Below, piece by piece: positions 40,984-49,324 of a DNA stretch of 64,000 bases. Position 1 is the first letter of the stretch; each line of letters begins with the position of its first letter. The position numbers and the translations under genes were made by a program. The stretch comes from Nocardia crassostreae (GTDB lineage: Bacteria; Actinomycetota; Actinomycetes; Mycobacteriales; Mycobacteriaceae): the NCBI RefSeq assembly GCF_001613405.1, contig NZ_BDCH01000003.1, positions 171,742 through 235,741 on the forward strand, read 5' to 3'. The notes under the pieces are model-generated. The model made no database searches and was not told the origin of the DNA. It saw nothing but the letters and a program-made list of their open reading frames with translations.

Positions 40984-42765
40984 TCAGCGGGCGACAACCT
41001 CCTCGCCGAGGAAGCCACCCGATTGATGCCGCCACAGCTGCGCGTACGTTCCTTCCGCGCGTAGCAGGTCATCGTGGGTGCCTTGCTCGACGATGCGCCC
41101 GCGGTCGAGCACCACCAGCCGGTCCATACCGGCCACGGTGCTCAGCCGGTGCGCGACCACCAGCGCCGTACGCCCATCCATCAGCTCCCAGAGTGCTTGC
41201 TGCACAAGCAGTTCGCTCTCGGAGTCGAGGGCGCTGGTGGCCTCGTCCAGGAGCAGAATGGGAGCGTCGCGCAGGATGGCGCGGGCCAAGGCGACGCGCT
41301 GCCGCTGACCGCCCGAGAGCTTCACGCCGCGCTCACCGATGAGCGTTTCCATGCCCTGGGGCAGGGCGTCGGCGAACTCGGTGACGTGCGCGTCCTTGGC
41401 GGCGCGCAGGATCTCCTCGTCCGTGGCGTCGGGGCGGGCGAAGCGGATGTTCTCGCGCAGGGTGCGGTGGAACATGGCCGGATCCTGTGGCACATAGGCG
41501 ATCAGACTGCGCAGATCGGCCTGGCGCAGCCGGGCGATGTTCTGCCCGCCGATGCGGATGGTTCCCGACTGGATGTCCATCAAGCGCAACAGCAGCTGGG
41601 TGATGGTGGTCTTGCCGCCACCGGATCGCCCGACCAGACCCACCTTGGCGCCGCTCGGCACATCCAGATCCAGGCCCTCGAACAGCTGCCGCGCACCCGC
41701 GTGCGTGAAGTGCACCTGCTCGAACCGCACATCGAAACCCTTGGGCCGCAGCGGTTCCGGGTCATCCGCATCCAGCACCGTCGGTTTGTCCATGAGCAGT
41801 TCGGTGAACTGCGCGGCCTCGGTGAGCACGCTCTCCAGCCGCCGGTAGATCTGGTTGAACCGGAACATGATCCCGGTGGCGTTGAAGTAGTAGGTGAACG
41901 CCACCACGATGGCCTCCACCCCCGCATTCCCGCCACTGAGTCCCAGCGCGATCAGCAGCCCGATCACATTGGTGAGCACCACGATCGGCGCCACCAGCGT
42001 ATCGATGCGCAGGTTGGCGTAATCCCAGGAGCGCAATGCTTTTCGCCGCTGCCAGGCAACCCGCCGCTGATGCTCGGCCGCCTCCTGCGGTTCGGCCGCG
42101 AAGGCGCGCACCACCTGCATATTGGCCAGGCTGTCGGCCACATGCCCGGAAACCCGCGCGATAGCGGCCTCCCGGTCGTCCACCAGTTTCTGGCGACGCT
42201 GAATGAGCGGCATGATGACCAGCGCGGTCACCACGATCATCCCCAGCAGTACCACGACCAGCATGGGGTCATAGCGCCACAGCACCACCGAGGCGAACAC
42301 CAGCGGCACCAGGGCGGCCAGAATCTCGAAGGCGAGCGTGTCCACGAACTGCTCGAACCGCGACGCGAAACTCAGCGAGCGCTTCGTCAACGACCCCGCG
42401 AAATTGTTGTGGAAGAATGCCGCATCCTTGACCAGCAGCTCATCCATGGCGCGCACGTACAACGCCTCGATACCGTAGGCATCAACCCGGTTCAAACAGT
42501 GAATCCCGATGCGCCACATCACTTCCACGAGCAGCAGCACACCACCGAAGGCGAGTATGTAGGGCGCCAGCGCCCCCACACTCGCATCGCCGGTCACCGC
42601 AACCCGGCCCACCATCATGGCGACCAGCAGCGGTGCGATGTACAAGTTGCAAATATTGCCGAGCGCCGGCGCCAGCAGCGCCGGAATCGTTATGGCCTTA
42701 CGGGCGGCCATCTCCCGCCCGTAGTAACGCAGCACCAGCCTGATTGCCGTTGCGCGTGAACTCAT
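40984..42765 (-). CDS. ABC exporter, fused membrane and ATPase domains
   Basis: A 593-residue half-transporter. Six helices (residues about 25-310) precede an ATPase domain with Walker A GRSGGGKTT, Q-loop YVPQDPAMFH, signature LSGGQRQRV, Walker B ILLLDEATSALD and the His switch VVAHRLSTV. It would work as a homodimer exporting a lipid, peptide or drug; the substrate cannot be read from sequence. No partner gene stands beside it. Confidence 0.93.
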   Translation of the reverse strand: MSSRATAIRLVLRYYGREMAARKAITIPALLAPALGNICNLYIAPLLVAMMVGRVAVTGDASVGALAPYILAFGGVLLLVEVMWRIGIHCLNRVDAYGIEALYVRAMDELLVKDAAFFHNNFAGSLTKRSLSFASRFEQFVDTLAFEILAALVPLVFASVVLWRYDPMLVVVLLGMIVVTALVIMPLIQRRQKLVDDREAAIARVSGHVADSLANMQVVRAFAAEPQEAAEHQRRVAWQRRKALRSWDYANLRIDTLVAPIVVLTNVIGLLIALGLSGGNAGVEAIVVAFTYYFNATGIMFRFNQIYRRLESVLTEAAQFTELLMDKPTVLDADDPEPLRPKGFDVRFEQVHFTHAGARQLFEGLDLDVPSGAKVGLVGRSGGGKTTITQLLLRLMDIQSGTIRIGGQNIARLRQADLRSLIAYVPQDPAMFHRTLRENIRFARPDATDEEILRAAKDAHVTEFADALPQGMETLIGERGVKLSGGQRQRVALARAILRDAPILLLDEATSALDSESELLVQQALWELMDGRTALVVAHRLSTVAGMDRLVVLDRGRIVEQGTHDDLLRAEGTYAQLWRHQSGGFLGEEVVAR

Positions 42766-42890
42766 GCTTCCCCTCTCGACTCGGATTACGAGCGATGCAG
42801 GTGAGCTATGATCTCGCGCCCCCGGGGGTTCCGGCCACCGAATATTCGCCGAGCGCTAGCTGCCGCACGTCACAGCGTAATGAGCCGGGC

Positions 42891-43595
42891 TCATTGCCCC
42901 AGAGCACGGAACAGGTCGTTGGTCTCGGCGGTCAGGAGCTTGATCTCGCGGGCATGGCCGTCGATATCGATGCCGACCGGTCGCAGGTCCGGCACCAGCC
43001 CGCTACGCAGGGCTTCCGGTTCGAGAAACTGCTCGTAGTGACCCGGAATCCACCAGAAGATCCGTTTGGTGAGCGGTTTCGATCCGCTGTCGAACAGTCG
43101 CTGTGCCACATCCTGAACGTCGACCAGCGATTCGACGGGTCCGGTCTGGCCGAGCGGGTAGATCATCACGTACTCGGGGAGGGGGAAGGCGACCAACGCG
43201 CCGTAGGGCAGCGCGACCGACGCGAAATGCCTTGCCAGCACATGTATGTGAGAGCCGACGTAGCGGTGCCTGCCGCTGATGAAGGTCACGTGTCCATGGC
43301 TTAGCTGCGATGTGTCGACAAGGTGCTCTTCGCTACCGATCGACAGCGCGAGCGCGGCGGCGAAGATATCCTCCTCACGCGCCTCGAGTTGGCCACGATT
43401 GAGCACCGACATGTGCTGGGGAGTATCGAGAACCACGGTCTCCAGCAATCCCGGAGCCAGCGGGCGGGCGACAAGTTGGTCGAGCATGCCGTCGAGGGCA
43501 CTCTCCGGGTACAGCCGCATCCGCAGGTTCAGTTTGGCCGGATCACCGGTCTGGCGGTGTGCCGCAAGCACTTCCGGTGGAATTCGCTGGTCCAT
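42891..43595 (-). CDS. Hypothetical protein, 234 aa
   Basis: I recognise no family. The ATG at 43595 has GGAGGGG eight bases upstream; the frame runs 14 codons further. The protein is soluble in appearance, with RIPPEVLAAHRQTGDPAK near the start, then VVLDTPQHMSVLNRGQLEAR and IYPLGQTGPVESLVDVQDV. It has no Cys and no signal. It is the most distal gene of the minus-strand run that includes the helix-turn-helix/DUF5753 and DUF6879 genes, so it may belong with them. Confidence 0.75.
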   Translation of the reverse strand: MDQRIPPEVLAAHRQTGDPAKLNLRMRLYPESALDGMLDQLVARPLAPGLLETVVLDTPQHMSVLNRGQLEAREEDIFAAALALSIGSEEHLVDTSQLSHGHVTFISGRHRYVGSHIHVLARHFASVALPYGALVAFPLPEYVMIYPLGQTGPVESLVDVQDVAQRLFDSGSKPLTKRIFWWIPGHYEQFLEPEALRSGLVPDLRPVGIDIDGHAREIKLLTAETNDLFRALGQ

Positions 43596-43671
43596 GATCC
43601 GATCCCCTCCACAGCCGAGGGCATCGCCCCTCCCCATGCCACCTTAATGGTCGCGAACTCGATCAGGTCCA

Positions 43672-44544
43672 CTACAGCGTCGGAGTCCGGCCCGGCTCGT
43701 CGTTGCACCGCTCGGTTCGCCCGCTCAGGGCCGCGCGGATCAACCTTCGAGCTGCTTCGCCTGTAACCGATTGGCTCGCCAAGGTGTCGAATGCTCGCCC
43801 GTAGAGCGCGACCTCCCTCGGCTGCGTCACGGTGAGCTCGGCGGTGTGCGCTTCGACTTTCACCGTACGGTTGTCGAACATCATGAAGCCTTCGACGACG
43901 ACGAGTGCTTCGGATGTCAGCGGGACGATACCCAGAGTGACGCGGGGCATTCCGATGATCGTCTGGAGTCGGTCGAGTTGGCCCCGCATCACGTCGTCGT
44001 CGCCGACCGTCGTGTACAGCGAAGTCTCGCCGATGAGGAAGTGGAACCGATTGCCTCGGCGGTACAGGACCTGTTGCCGTTCCATGCGCTTGGATACTCC
44101 GGCATCTAGGTCGTCGGGTAAGCGGTAGAACTCGATTACGCGCTTCAGCTTGGCCTCGGCATATGCGGCCGTTTGCAGCAGTCCGGGAACTATCTGCGGC
44201 TCGTAGTTTCGGATGAGGGCCGTCTCGGCCTCGAGCCTCAGCGCCAGTTGTTGGCCACGCTTCACGCCCGTTCCGAGTAGTCGCCGCCACTCGAGCCATG
44301 CGGAATCGATGTTGTGGAGGCTGGCAAGCAGGTCGGGCAACTGTTCGTTCGCGTCGCAGTGCGAACAGTAAGCGCGCAGATCCGCCGTCGATGGCGTGGC
44401 CTTGCCGTGCTCGATGCGCGAGACCTTGGACTCGTGCCAGCCTTCACGAGCGGCAAGCTCCCGGCCGGTGACTCCGGCGTCACGGCGAATCTCCCGGAGC
44501 CGCTTGCCAAGAGCCTCCCGCGCTTCCTGTACCGAATCGGTCAC
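43672..44544 (-). CDS. Helix-turn-helix regulator with DUF5753
   Basis: A 290-residue protein. The XRE-type HTH lies at about residues 14-40 (GVTGRELAAREGWHESKVSRIEHGK), followed by DUF5753 with EAETALIRNYEPQIVPGLLQ and IPLTSEALVVVEGFMMFD. These proteins are very common in Streptomyces and Nocardia and usually stand beside small DUF397 or DUF6879 partners; some control antibiotic or sporulation genes. The GTG start shares a base with the stop of the DUF6879 gene upstream, so the two are coupled. Confidence 0.92.
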   Translation of the reverse strand: MTDSVQEAREALGKRLREIRRDAGVTGRELAAREGWHESKVSRIEHGKATPSTADLRAYCSHCDANEQLPDLLASLHNIDSAWLEWRRLLGTGVKRGQQLALRLEAETALIRNYEPQIVPGLLQTAAYAEAKLKRVIEFYRLPDDLDAGVSKRMERQQVLYRRGNRFHFLIGETSLYTTVGDDDVMRGQLDRLQTIIGMPRVTLGIVPLTSEALVVVEGFMMFDNRTVKVEAHTAELTVTQPREVALYGRAFDTLASQSVTGEAARRLIRAALSGRTERCNDEPGRTPTL

Positions 44545-45080
44545 TACCGGCTGTTCACCGGAGATTCGTTGATGTACTCCCAATAGGGCGTCGCTACGGC
44601 CAGCAATCGGTCCTTCACACCACGGCAGTACGCCGCGATCTTCGGATCGGTCGTGACCGCGACACCGGCCGGTCGGCCCGCCTGTTCGACAAGGTTGAAA
44701 GCGACGCGGCTGCCGTCGAACAACCACCAGTCATCGGAAGGGATGTCCGCCGGTTCAGCGAGATGCCTTGGCAGATAACGGATATCCTCGCCTGCCTCGA
44801 CGTTCTTGCCGGTGACCGACAGTAGCCAGCGCTGGTAGTCGCTGTGCGGCACTGTGACGACCCGGACGCGGCTGACCGCGACGCCGCGGCCCGTCATTTC
44901 CCGGATAAGGTCGATCCAGTCGGACTTGTCGTAGTCCGGCGGCGGCTCGCCCTCGAGGAATCGCCGGAGCGGCTCGGATTCGCTCGCGACCGCGTAGGTG
45001 TCGCGAACCTCCATGTGGTACGCCGATTCTCGGCACTCGTGAAACAGATGGTCCCAGTCGTCAACGCCGCGAAATTCCAC
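44544..45080 (-). CDS. DUF6879-like protein
   Basis: A 178-residue protein beginning GTG with GAGAGGA upstream. The words FHECRESAYHMEVRDTYAV, IREMTGRGVAVSRVRVVTVP and DDWWLFDGSRVAFNLV are the recurrent blocks of the DUF6879 family. The family is almost always paired with an HTH/DUF5753 gene, as here. It overlaps the upstream gene by 20 bases. A role as regulator partner is inferred from context. Confidence 0.85.
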   Translation of the reverse strand: MEFRGVDDWDHLFHECRESAYHMEVRDTYAVASESEPLRRFLEGEPPPDYDKSDWIDLIREMTGRGVAVSRVRVVTVPHSDYQRWLLSVTGKNVEAGEDIRYLPRHLAEPADIPSDDWWLFDGSRVAFNLVEQAGRPAGVAVTTDPKIAAYCRGVKDRLLAVATPYWEYINESPVNSR

Positions 45081-45390
45081 CGAAGTAAATCCTCTCAGCT
45101 CTCGGAACCTCGATCGCCGTCTCGAAGTCTTCCATGGTCAACTGCTCGAGCGTTCCGCTATCGGTGATCGGCCGCCCCGACACGATGAAGGACCCTCTCC
45201 CCGTGTCGGTCATCGTTGCCGCGATGAAACCCTCCTCGCCCGCGAAACCGAGTAGCGCATGGGGAATCTCGATGGTTTCAGGGTGGTCGGTCCGCCAGCC
45301 CTGGACGACGAAACTTCGCTGATCGGTGGCGTAGAGCGTGGGGCAGTTCTTCTTATCGGAGCCGCACTTACCGAGGAAATTCAAATGCAT
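45061..45390 (-). CDS. Hypothetical protein of the HTH/DUF6879 module
   Basis: A 109-residue protein starting MHLNFLGKCGSDKKNCPTLY. It has VVQGWRTDHPETIEIPHALL and SGRPITDSGTLEQLTMEDFE. This small protein type recurs upstream of DUF6879 and HTH/DUF5753 genes in related actinobacteria. Its end overlaps the DUF6879 start. No function is known. The ATG at 45390 is preferred over a frame start at 45435. Confidence 0.78.
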   Translation of the reverse strand: MHLNFLGKCGSDKKNCPTLYATDQRSFVVQGWRTDHPETIEIPHALLGFAGEEGFIAATMTDTGRGSFIVSGRPITDSGTLEQLTMEDFETAIEVPRAERIYFGGISRR

Positions 45391-45577
45391 GATCTCAGCC
45401 TCCGGCTGACTACTTGCGTGAATTTGAACTAGCAACCTCCATGGTCCTCTAGCTCAGTGAACCTTGCCAGCAATTGGGTTCGATCGCGCAAGTATCCGCA
45501 AGTTCATGGACGCGGAGCGCGCAGCTTCGTAGCGTTTCCGACACCGAGAACAGCCGACTGCGGCCAAGGGGGCTGAG

Positions 45578-45733
45578 ATGGCCTATCAGCGAAGGATCTA
45601 TGAGTTCCCCGGTGGTTTCCTGGAAACCAATGCCTACGAGGACGACGACTCAGGCGTGTATCTGGAGCTCTTTCGGTCGGGCGAAGACGACAGCCGCGAC
45701 GACGAACGACCGGAGGTGGGCAATGCGTTATAA
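45578..45733 (+). CDS. 51-aa acidic hypothetical protein
   Basis: A short gene starting MAYQRRIYEFPGGFLETNAY, then EDDDSGVYLELFRSGEDDSR, ending PEVGNAL. AAGGGGGCTGAG stands directly before the ATG. It overlaps the next gene by 11 bases in another frame, the usual sign of coupling. Strongly acidic after residue 20. It is divergent from the minus-strand HTH module. Confidence 0.65.
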   Translation: MAYQRRIYEFPGGFLETNAYEDDDSGVYLELFRSGEDDSRDDERPEVGNAL

Positions 45734-46040
45734 GGCAACGATTCTCGGATATCTCCGAACCGACGTGTCCGGGATGAGCCAGCTTTGGGACGAGTCGCAG
45801 CTTCGGAGGCGTGCTGCTCAGCTGGGGTATGACTATGCGGGGACGGTTGTGTTCGATCCGGCGTCGGGGCGGCCGCCGCTGGCTCGGTTGAAGGCGCAGG
45901 CCACTCGGCTCGATGCTGACGCGGTCATCGTTCCGGGGACCGCGCACTTCGAGGGTGGGCAGGTGCCCGGGTCGCTGGTGAGGAGGGTCGACGTGATCAC
46001 TCTGTACCCCGCGGAAACCTATGCGCGGCGTGGGGCGTGA
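45723..46040 (+). CDS. Hypothetical protein, 105 aa
   Basis: Starts MRYKATILGYLRTDVSGMSQ, then LWDESQLRRRAAQLGYDYAG, with RLDADAVIVPGTAHFEGG toward the end. The start (ILGYLR..G..) and the later LKAQATRLDADAVIVP resemble the outline of a resolvase-type N-terminal domain, but no catalytic Ser is evident, so I do not call a recombinase. It follows the 51-aa gene in the same transcript and ends in a terminator hairpin. Confidence 0.68.
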   Translation: MRYKATILGYLRTDVSGMSQLWDESQLRRRAAQLGYDYAGTVVFDPASGRPPLARLKAQATRLDADAVIVPGTAHFEGGQVPGSLVRRVDVITLYPAETYARRGA

Positions 46041-46044
46041 AGTA

Positions 46045-46080
46045 GCGCTGGGCAATCGCAGAGCCCCGATTGCCCAGCGC
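46045..46080. terminator. Bidirectional terminator
   Basis: Perfect 13-base stem GCGCTGGGCAATC with GATTGCCCAGCGC, between convergent genes. Confidence 0.8.
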
Positions 46081-46128
46081 CGGGTGCGGATGCCGATCGG
46101 AGCACGTGTCGGGATCCGCGCGACGGAG

Positions 46129-46899
46129 CTAGTCCGTCGGTTTGACCATGCGGGCGAGGACCCGGCGCATGAGGGCGGGGGCGAAGCGGCGCATGTAGTA
46201 CTGGGGGGCGGCGGGGCCGGGGAAGACGAAGAGGGGGCCTTTGGGTTTGGCTAGGGCTTTTTCGAGGGCGTCGACTACAGATTCGGGGGTTACGCCGCCT
46301 GCGCCGCCTAGGACGGAGGCGTTCTCTTTTCGGACTGCGTCCAGGAAGGGGGTTTCCACCATGGGTGGGCACAGGGCGAGGAGGCGGACGCCGGATCCGG
46401 CCAGTTCGTAGGAGAGGCTGTCCACGAAGCCGATTACCGCGAATTTGGACGCCGAGTATCCGGCCATGCCGGGGGACGGGAGCCAGCCTGCTACCGAGGC
46501 GAAGAGGACTACGGCGCCTTTGCCTGCCTGTTGCATGGCGGGGATGACGGCTTGGCAGAGGTTGACGGCGCCTATGTAGTTGACGTCGATCATTTTCTTG
46601 ATCTGCGCGACATTGTGGTCCAGGGCGTGGGCGTGGACGTGGCACATGCCTGCGGCGTGGACCAGGCGGTCGATGGGGCCCAGTTCGGCGCGGACCTTTT
46701 CCACGACCGCGGTGACCTGTTCCGGATCGGAGACGTCGCAGGTGTAGGTGTGCATGTTGGGGGAGCGTTGGGCGGTTTCGGTGAGGCCGTCGGGGTTGAG
46801 GTCGACGGCGGCGACGCGCCAGCCCGCGGCGGCGAGGCGTTGGACGACTATGCGGCCCATGCCGCTGGCCGCGCCGGTTACCAGAGCTGTCTGGGTCAT
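46129..46899 (-). CDS. Short-chain dehydrogenase/reductase
   Basis: A 256-residue classical SDR: cofactor motif TGAASGMG, VHAAGMCHVHA (NAAG position), Ser in VLFASVAGW and catalytic YSASK. The ATG overlaps the stop of the decarboxylase-like gene (ATGA). It is the last gene of the minus-strand catabolic arm and probably oxidises a hydroxyl of the pathway intermediate. Confidence 0.92.
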   Translation of the reverse strand: MTQTALVTGAASGMGRIVVQRLAAAGWRVAAVDLNPDGLTETAQRSPNMHTYTCDVSDPEQVTAVVEKVRAELGPIDRLVHAAGMCHVHAHALDHNVAQIKKMIDVNYIGAVNLCQAVIPAMQQAGKGAVVLFASVAGWLPSPGMAGYSASKFAVIGFVDSLSYELAGSGVRLLALCPPMVETPFLDAVRKENASVLGGAGGVTPESVVDALEKALAKPKGPLFVFPGPAAPQYYMRRFAPALMRRVLARMVKPTD

Positions 46900-47606
46900 T
46901 GTCCCTCCCGGGTTTGCGACACCGTGGTGGCGTCGTCGAAAGTCATGTGGAGTGCGCCGATTCCGCTGGAGAACAGGGCGGTTCGGGGCAGGCCGAGCGA
47001 GCGGAGCTGGTCGGAGATGGGGTGATCGCCGAGTTCGACTCGGGCGCCGCCGGGGCGTCCACGGACGCCGCCGGGATTCATTACCCAGGGTGTGCGGCGC
47101 AGTAGGCCGTCGCGGTAGGTGTAGGCGTCGATGGAGGCGCCGCCCGCACCGCCGGGCATGGGCAGGCCGTTCGCTATGCGCAGCGCGACCACCAACCGGC
47201 CGTTCTCGCGGACCTCGCAGCGCTTGCCGCCGCGCACGGGCGTGATGTCGATATCGGCCATGAGCTTGGGGAAGCCCCAAATCGATCGGCCCGCTTCGCA
47301 GGTGAAGGTCTGGTTCACCGGGAGCCAGTGGATGTAGGCCCCGGTGGTGTGCTTGCGGCCGGGTTGGCGCGCCATGAGCGAGAAGGCGAATTCGTGGTAC
47401 GGGCCGAGATCGCCGTCGACGTAGCGCACGAAGGCCAGCAACACCACGGCCCGGCCGAGGACGGTGACCGGTTCCAGCCCGGTGGCCGCGAGGATCACCC
47501 GGGCGGCCGCGACATCGGCGGCGAACAGGGCCGAGGACGCGTCCGCATGACGGATCCGCACCGGCATTCGGACTTGCTCGCCCTGGATGATATGCGCCTC
47601 CGCCAT
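46896..47606 (-). CDS. Acetoacetate-decarboxylase-family protein
   Basis: A 236-residue protein of the acetoacetate-decarboxylase-like fold: PYHEFAFSLMARQPG, YIHWLPVNQTFTCEAGRSIWGFPKLMADI and LLRRTPWVMNP. The IWGFPK segment carries the Lys at the place of the Schiff-base Lys in true decarboxylases. Actinobacterial homologues often sit in lipid-degradation clusters and may be decarboxylases or hydratases. The ATG at 47606 is preferred: a KstR-like site lies just before it, and 30 extra codons in frame upstream would overlap that site. Confidence 0.82.
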   Translation of the reverse strand: MAEAHIIQGEQVRMPVRIRHADASSALFAADVAAARVILAATGLEPVTVLGRAVVLLAFVRYVDGDLGPYHEFAFSLMARQPGRKHTTGAYIHWLPVNQTFTCEAGRSIWGFPKLMADIDITPVRGGKRCEVRENGRLVVALRIANGLPMPGGAGGASIDAYTYRDGLLRRTPWVMNPGGVRGRPGGARVELGDHPISDQLRSLGLPRTALFSSGIGALHMTFDDATTVSQTREGQ

Positions 47607-47614
47607 GCTCGAAT

Positions 47615-47648
47615 TAGAACAGGTTCCTGTGGGATGTGCCACAGGTTC
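47615..47648. promoter_or_regulatory. KstR-like palindrome with a direct repeat
   Basis: TAGAACAGGTTCCT at 47615-47628 fits TnnAACnnGTTnnA except for the last base. ACAGGTTC occurs twice, at 47619 and 47641, two helical turns apart, and CCTGTGG/CCACAGG form a dyad between them. It lies nine bases from the decarboxylase-like gene start. Confidence 0.5.
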
Positions 47649-47702
47649 TGCCGGGTTATCCCGTTGAACGGGCCCGGCGGTGGCATTCGAATCCATAACC
47701 GG

Positions 47703-49310
47703 TTACCGCACCTCATGATCGGCCGGGCGCGCGGCCGCGTACGCCTTCGCCCAGCGATAGTCGGGTTTACCGCTCGGGGTGCGTCCCACCGTGTCCGCGA
47801 TCCAGATGCGCCGCGGCACCTTGTATCCGGCCAGGTGCGCCCGCACATGTCGTTCGAGGTCGGCGAAGTCCACACCGCCCGCACCGGTGGAGACGATGGC
47901 GGCCACCTGCTGGCCCCAGCGTTCGTGCGGTATGCCGATGACGACCGCGTCGTAGACGCGGGTGTGCGCCTTGACGATGGCCTCGACCTCTTCGGGAAAT
48001 ACCTTCTCCCCACCGGTATTGATGACCATGTTCCCGCGCCCGATGAGCGTGACCGACCCGTCCGCCTCGACCCGGGCGCGATCATCGGTGATGACCATGC
48101 GCACCCCGTCCACGGTGCGGAAGAGCTTGTCGGTCTTGGCCGGATCCTTGTAATACCCGATGGGCACATTGCCGGTCTTGGCCACCCAGCCCTCGCCCCC
48201 GGGCGCCACCGCATGCCCGGCGTCGTCGACGACCACCGCGCCGCGGCCCACGCTCACCCGCGGCCCGCGCCCCGGATCGTCGTCCTTCTGCGCGAAACCG
48301 ATTCCCCCGAACCCGGTTTCGGAGGACCCGATGGATTCGGTGATCAGCGTCGACGGGAACAGTTCCAGCAGTTCGTTCTTCACCGGCTGCGTCAGCTGCG
48401 CGGCCCCGGAGCCGATGGAGAACAGCGAGGAGGCGTCCACGGGCGCGGCCCGGTAGGCGTCGACCAGCGGGCGGGCAATGGCGTCGCCGGTGATGACGAG
48501 GATGTTCGCCTGTTCGGCCGCCACCACCCGCCAGATCCGCGCCGGATCGAAACGGGGTTCGAAGATCACCGCATGGCCGGACCACAGCGCCGTGAAGGTC
48601 GGCATCATGGCGGCGGCGTGAATGAGCGGCGGCAGCACGAACCAGCGCAGCTGCTGAGCCTGGGATCCATTGCGGGACTGCTGATATTCGTCGGCGACCG
48701 GTTCACCGGTGTAGAAGTCGATGCCGCCGCCGAGCACCCGCCACATGTCCTCCTGCCGCCACATGACGCCCTTGGGGAGCCCGGTGGTGCCGCCGGTGTA
48801 CATGATGAACAGGTCGTCGGGACCGCGCGCACCGAAATCACGGTCCGGGGAACCGCTTTCGAGCGCCTGCTCGTAGCCGACCGACCGGCTGGCGAGTCCG
48901 GCTCCGCCTTGATCGTCCTCGACCACCAGCGCGTGCCGCAGCTTCGGCAGTTGCGGCCGGACCTCCTCGATGAGCGGTGCGTAGCAGCGGTGGTGGACCA
49001 CCATCTCCAGATCGGCATTGTCGTAGACGTGGCGCAGTTCCTCGGCCCGGTACCGATAGTTGATATTGATCGGCACCGCGCGAATCTTGAAGCAGCCCAA
49101 CAGTGTTTCGAGAGTCTCGATGCTGTTGTGCATATGGAACCCGATATGCGTGCCCGGCCCGGCCCCGGCGGCGGCCAGATGGTGCGCCAGCCGATTGGCG
49201 CGCCGGTCGAGTTCGGCGAAGGTGAGCCGCCGCCCGGCCTGCACCACCGCGGTCCGGTTGGGTACCGCATCGGCGGCGTGTTCGAAGAGGTCGGCGAAAT
49301 TACACGCCAT
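47703..49310 (-). CDS. Acyl-CoA synthetase (FadD-type)
   Basis: A 535-residue adenylate-forming ligase. The AMP-binding motif is MYTGGTTGLPKGVMW (about residues 178-192), with ESIGSSETG, the hinge GRGNMVINTGGEKVFPEEVE and the C-terminal Lys in PSGKPDYRWAK. Resembles the FadD19-type enzymes that activate branched or steroid side chains, but the acyl group cannot be fixed from sequence. It stands upstream of the decarboxylase-like gene in the same direction. Confidence 0.93.
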   Translation of the reverse strand: MACNFADLFEHAADAVPNRTAVVQAGRRLTFAELDRRANRLAHHLAAAGAGPGTHIGFHMHNSIETLETLLGCFKIRAVPININYRYRAEELRHVYDNADLEMVVHHRCYAPLIEEVRPQLPKLRHALVVEDDQGGAGLASRSVGYEQALESGSPDRDFGARGPDDLFIMYTGGTTGLPKGVMWRQEDMWRVLGGGIDFYTGEPVADEYQQSRNGSQAQQLRWFVLPPLIHAAAMMPTFTALWSGHAVIFEPRFDPARIWRVVAAEQANILVITGDAIARPLVDAYRAAPVDASSLFSIGSGAAQLTQPVKNELLELFPSTLITESIGSSETGFGGIGFAQKDDDPGRGPRVSVGRGAVVVDDAGHAVAPGGEGWVAKTGNVPIGYYKDPAKTDKLFRTVDGVRMVITDDRARVEADGSVTLIGRGNMVINTGGEKVFPEEVEAIVKAHTRVYDAVVIGIPHERWGQQVAAIVSTGAGGVDFADLERHVRAHLAGYKVPRRIWIADTVGRTPSGKPDYRWAKAYAAARPADHEVR

Positions 49311-49324
49311 GACTGCTCCTGGTG

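Noticed and set aside
45723..46040. Small protein as a serine recombinase
   Set aside because: The start resembles a resolvase fold in outline, but I find no catalytic Ser or Arg motifs.
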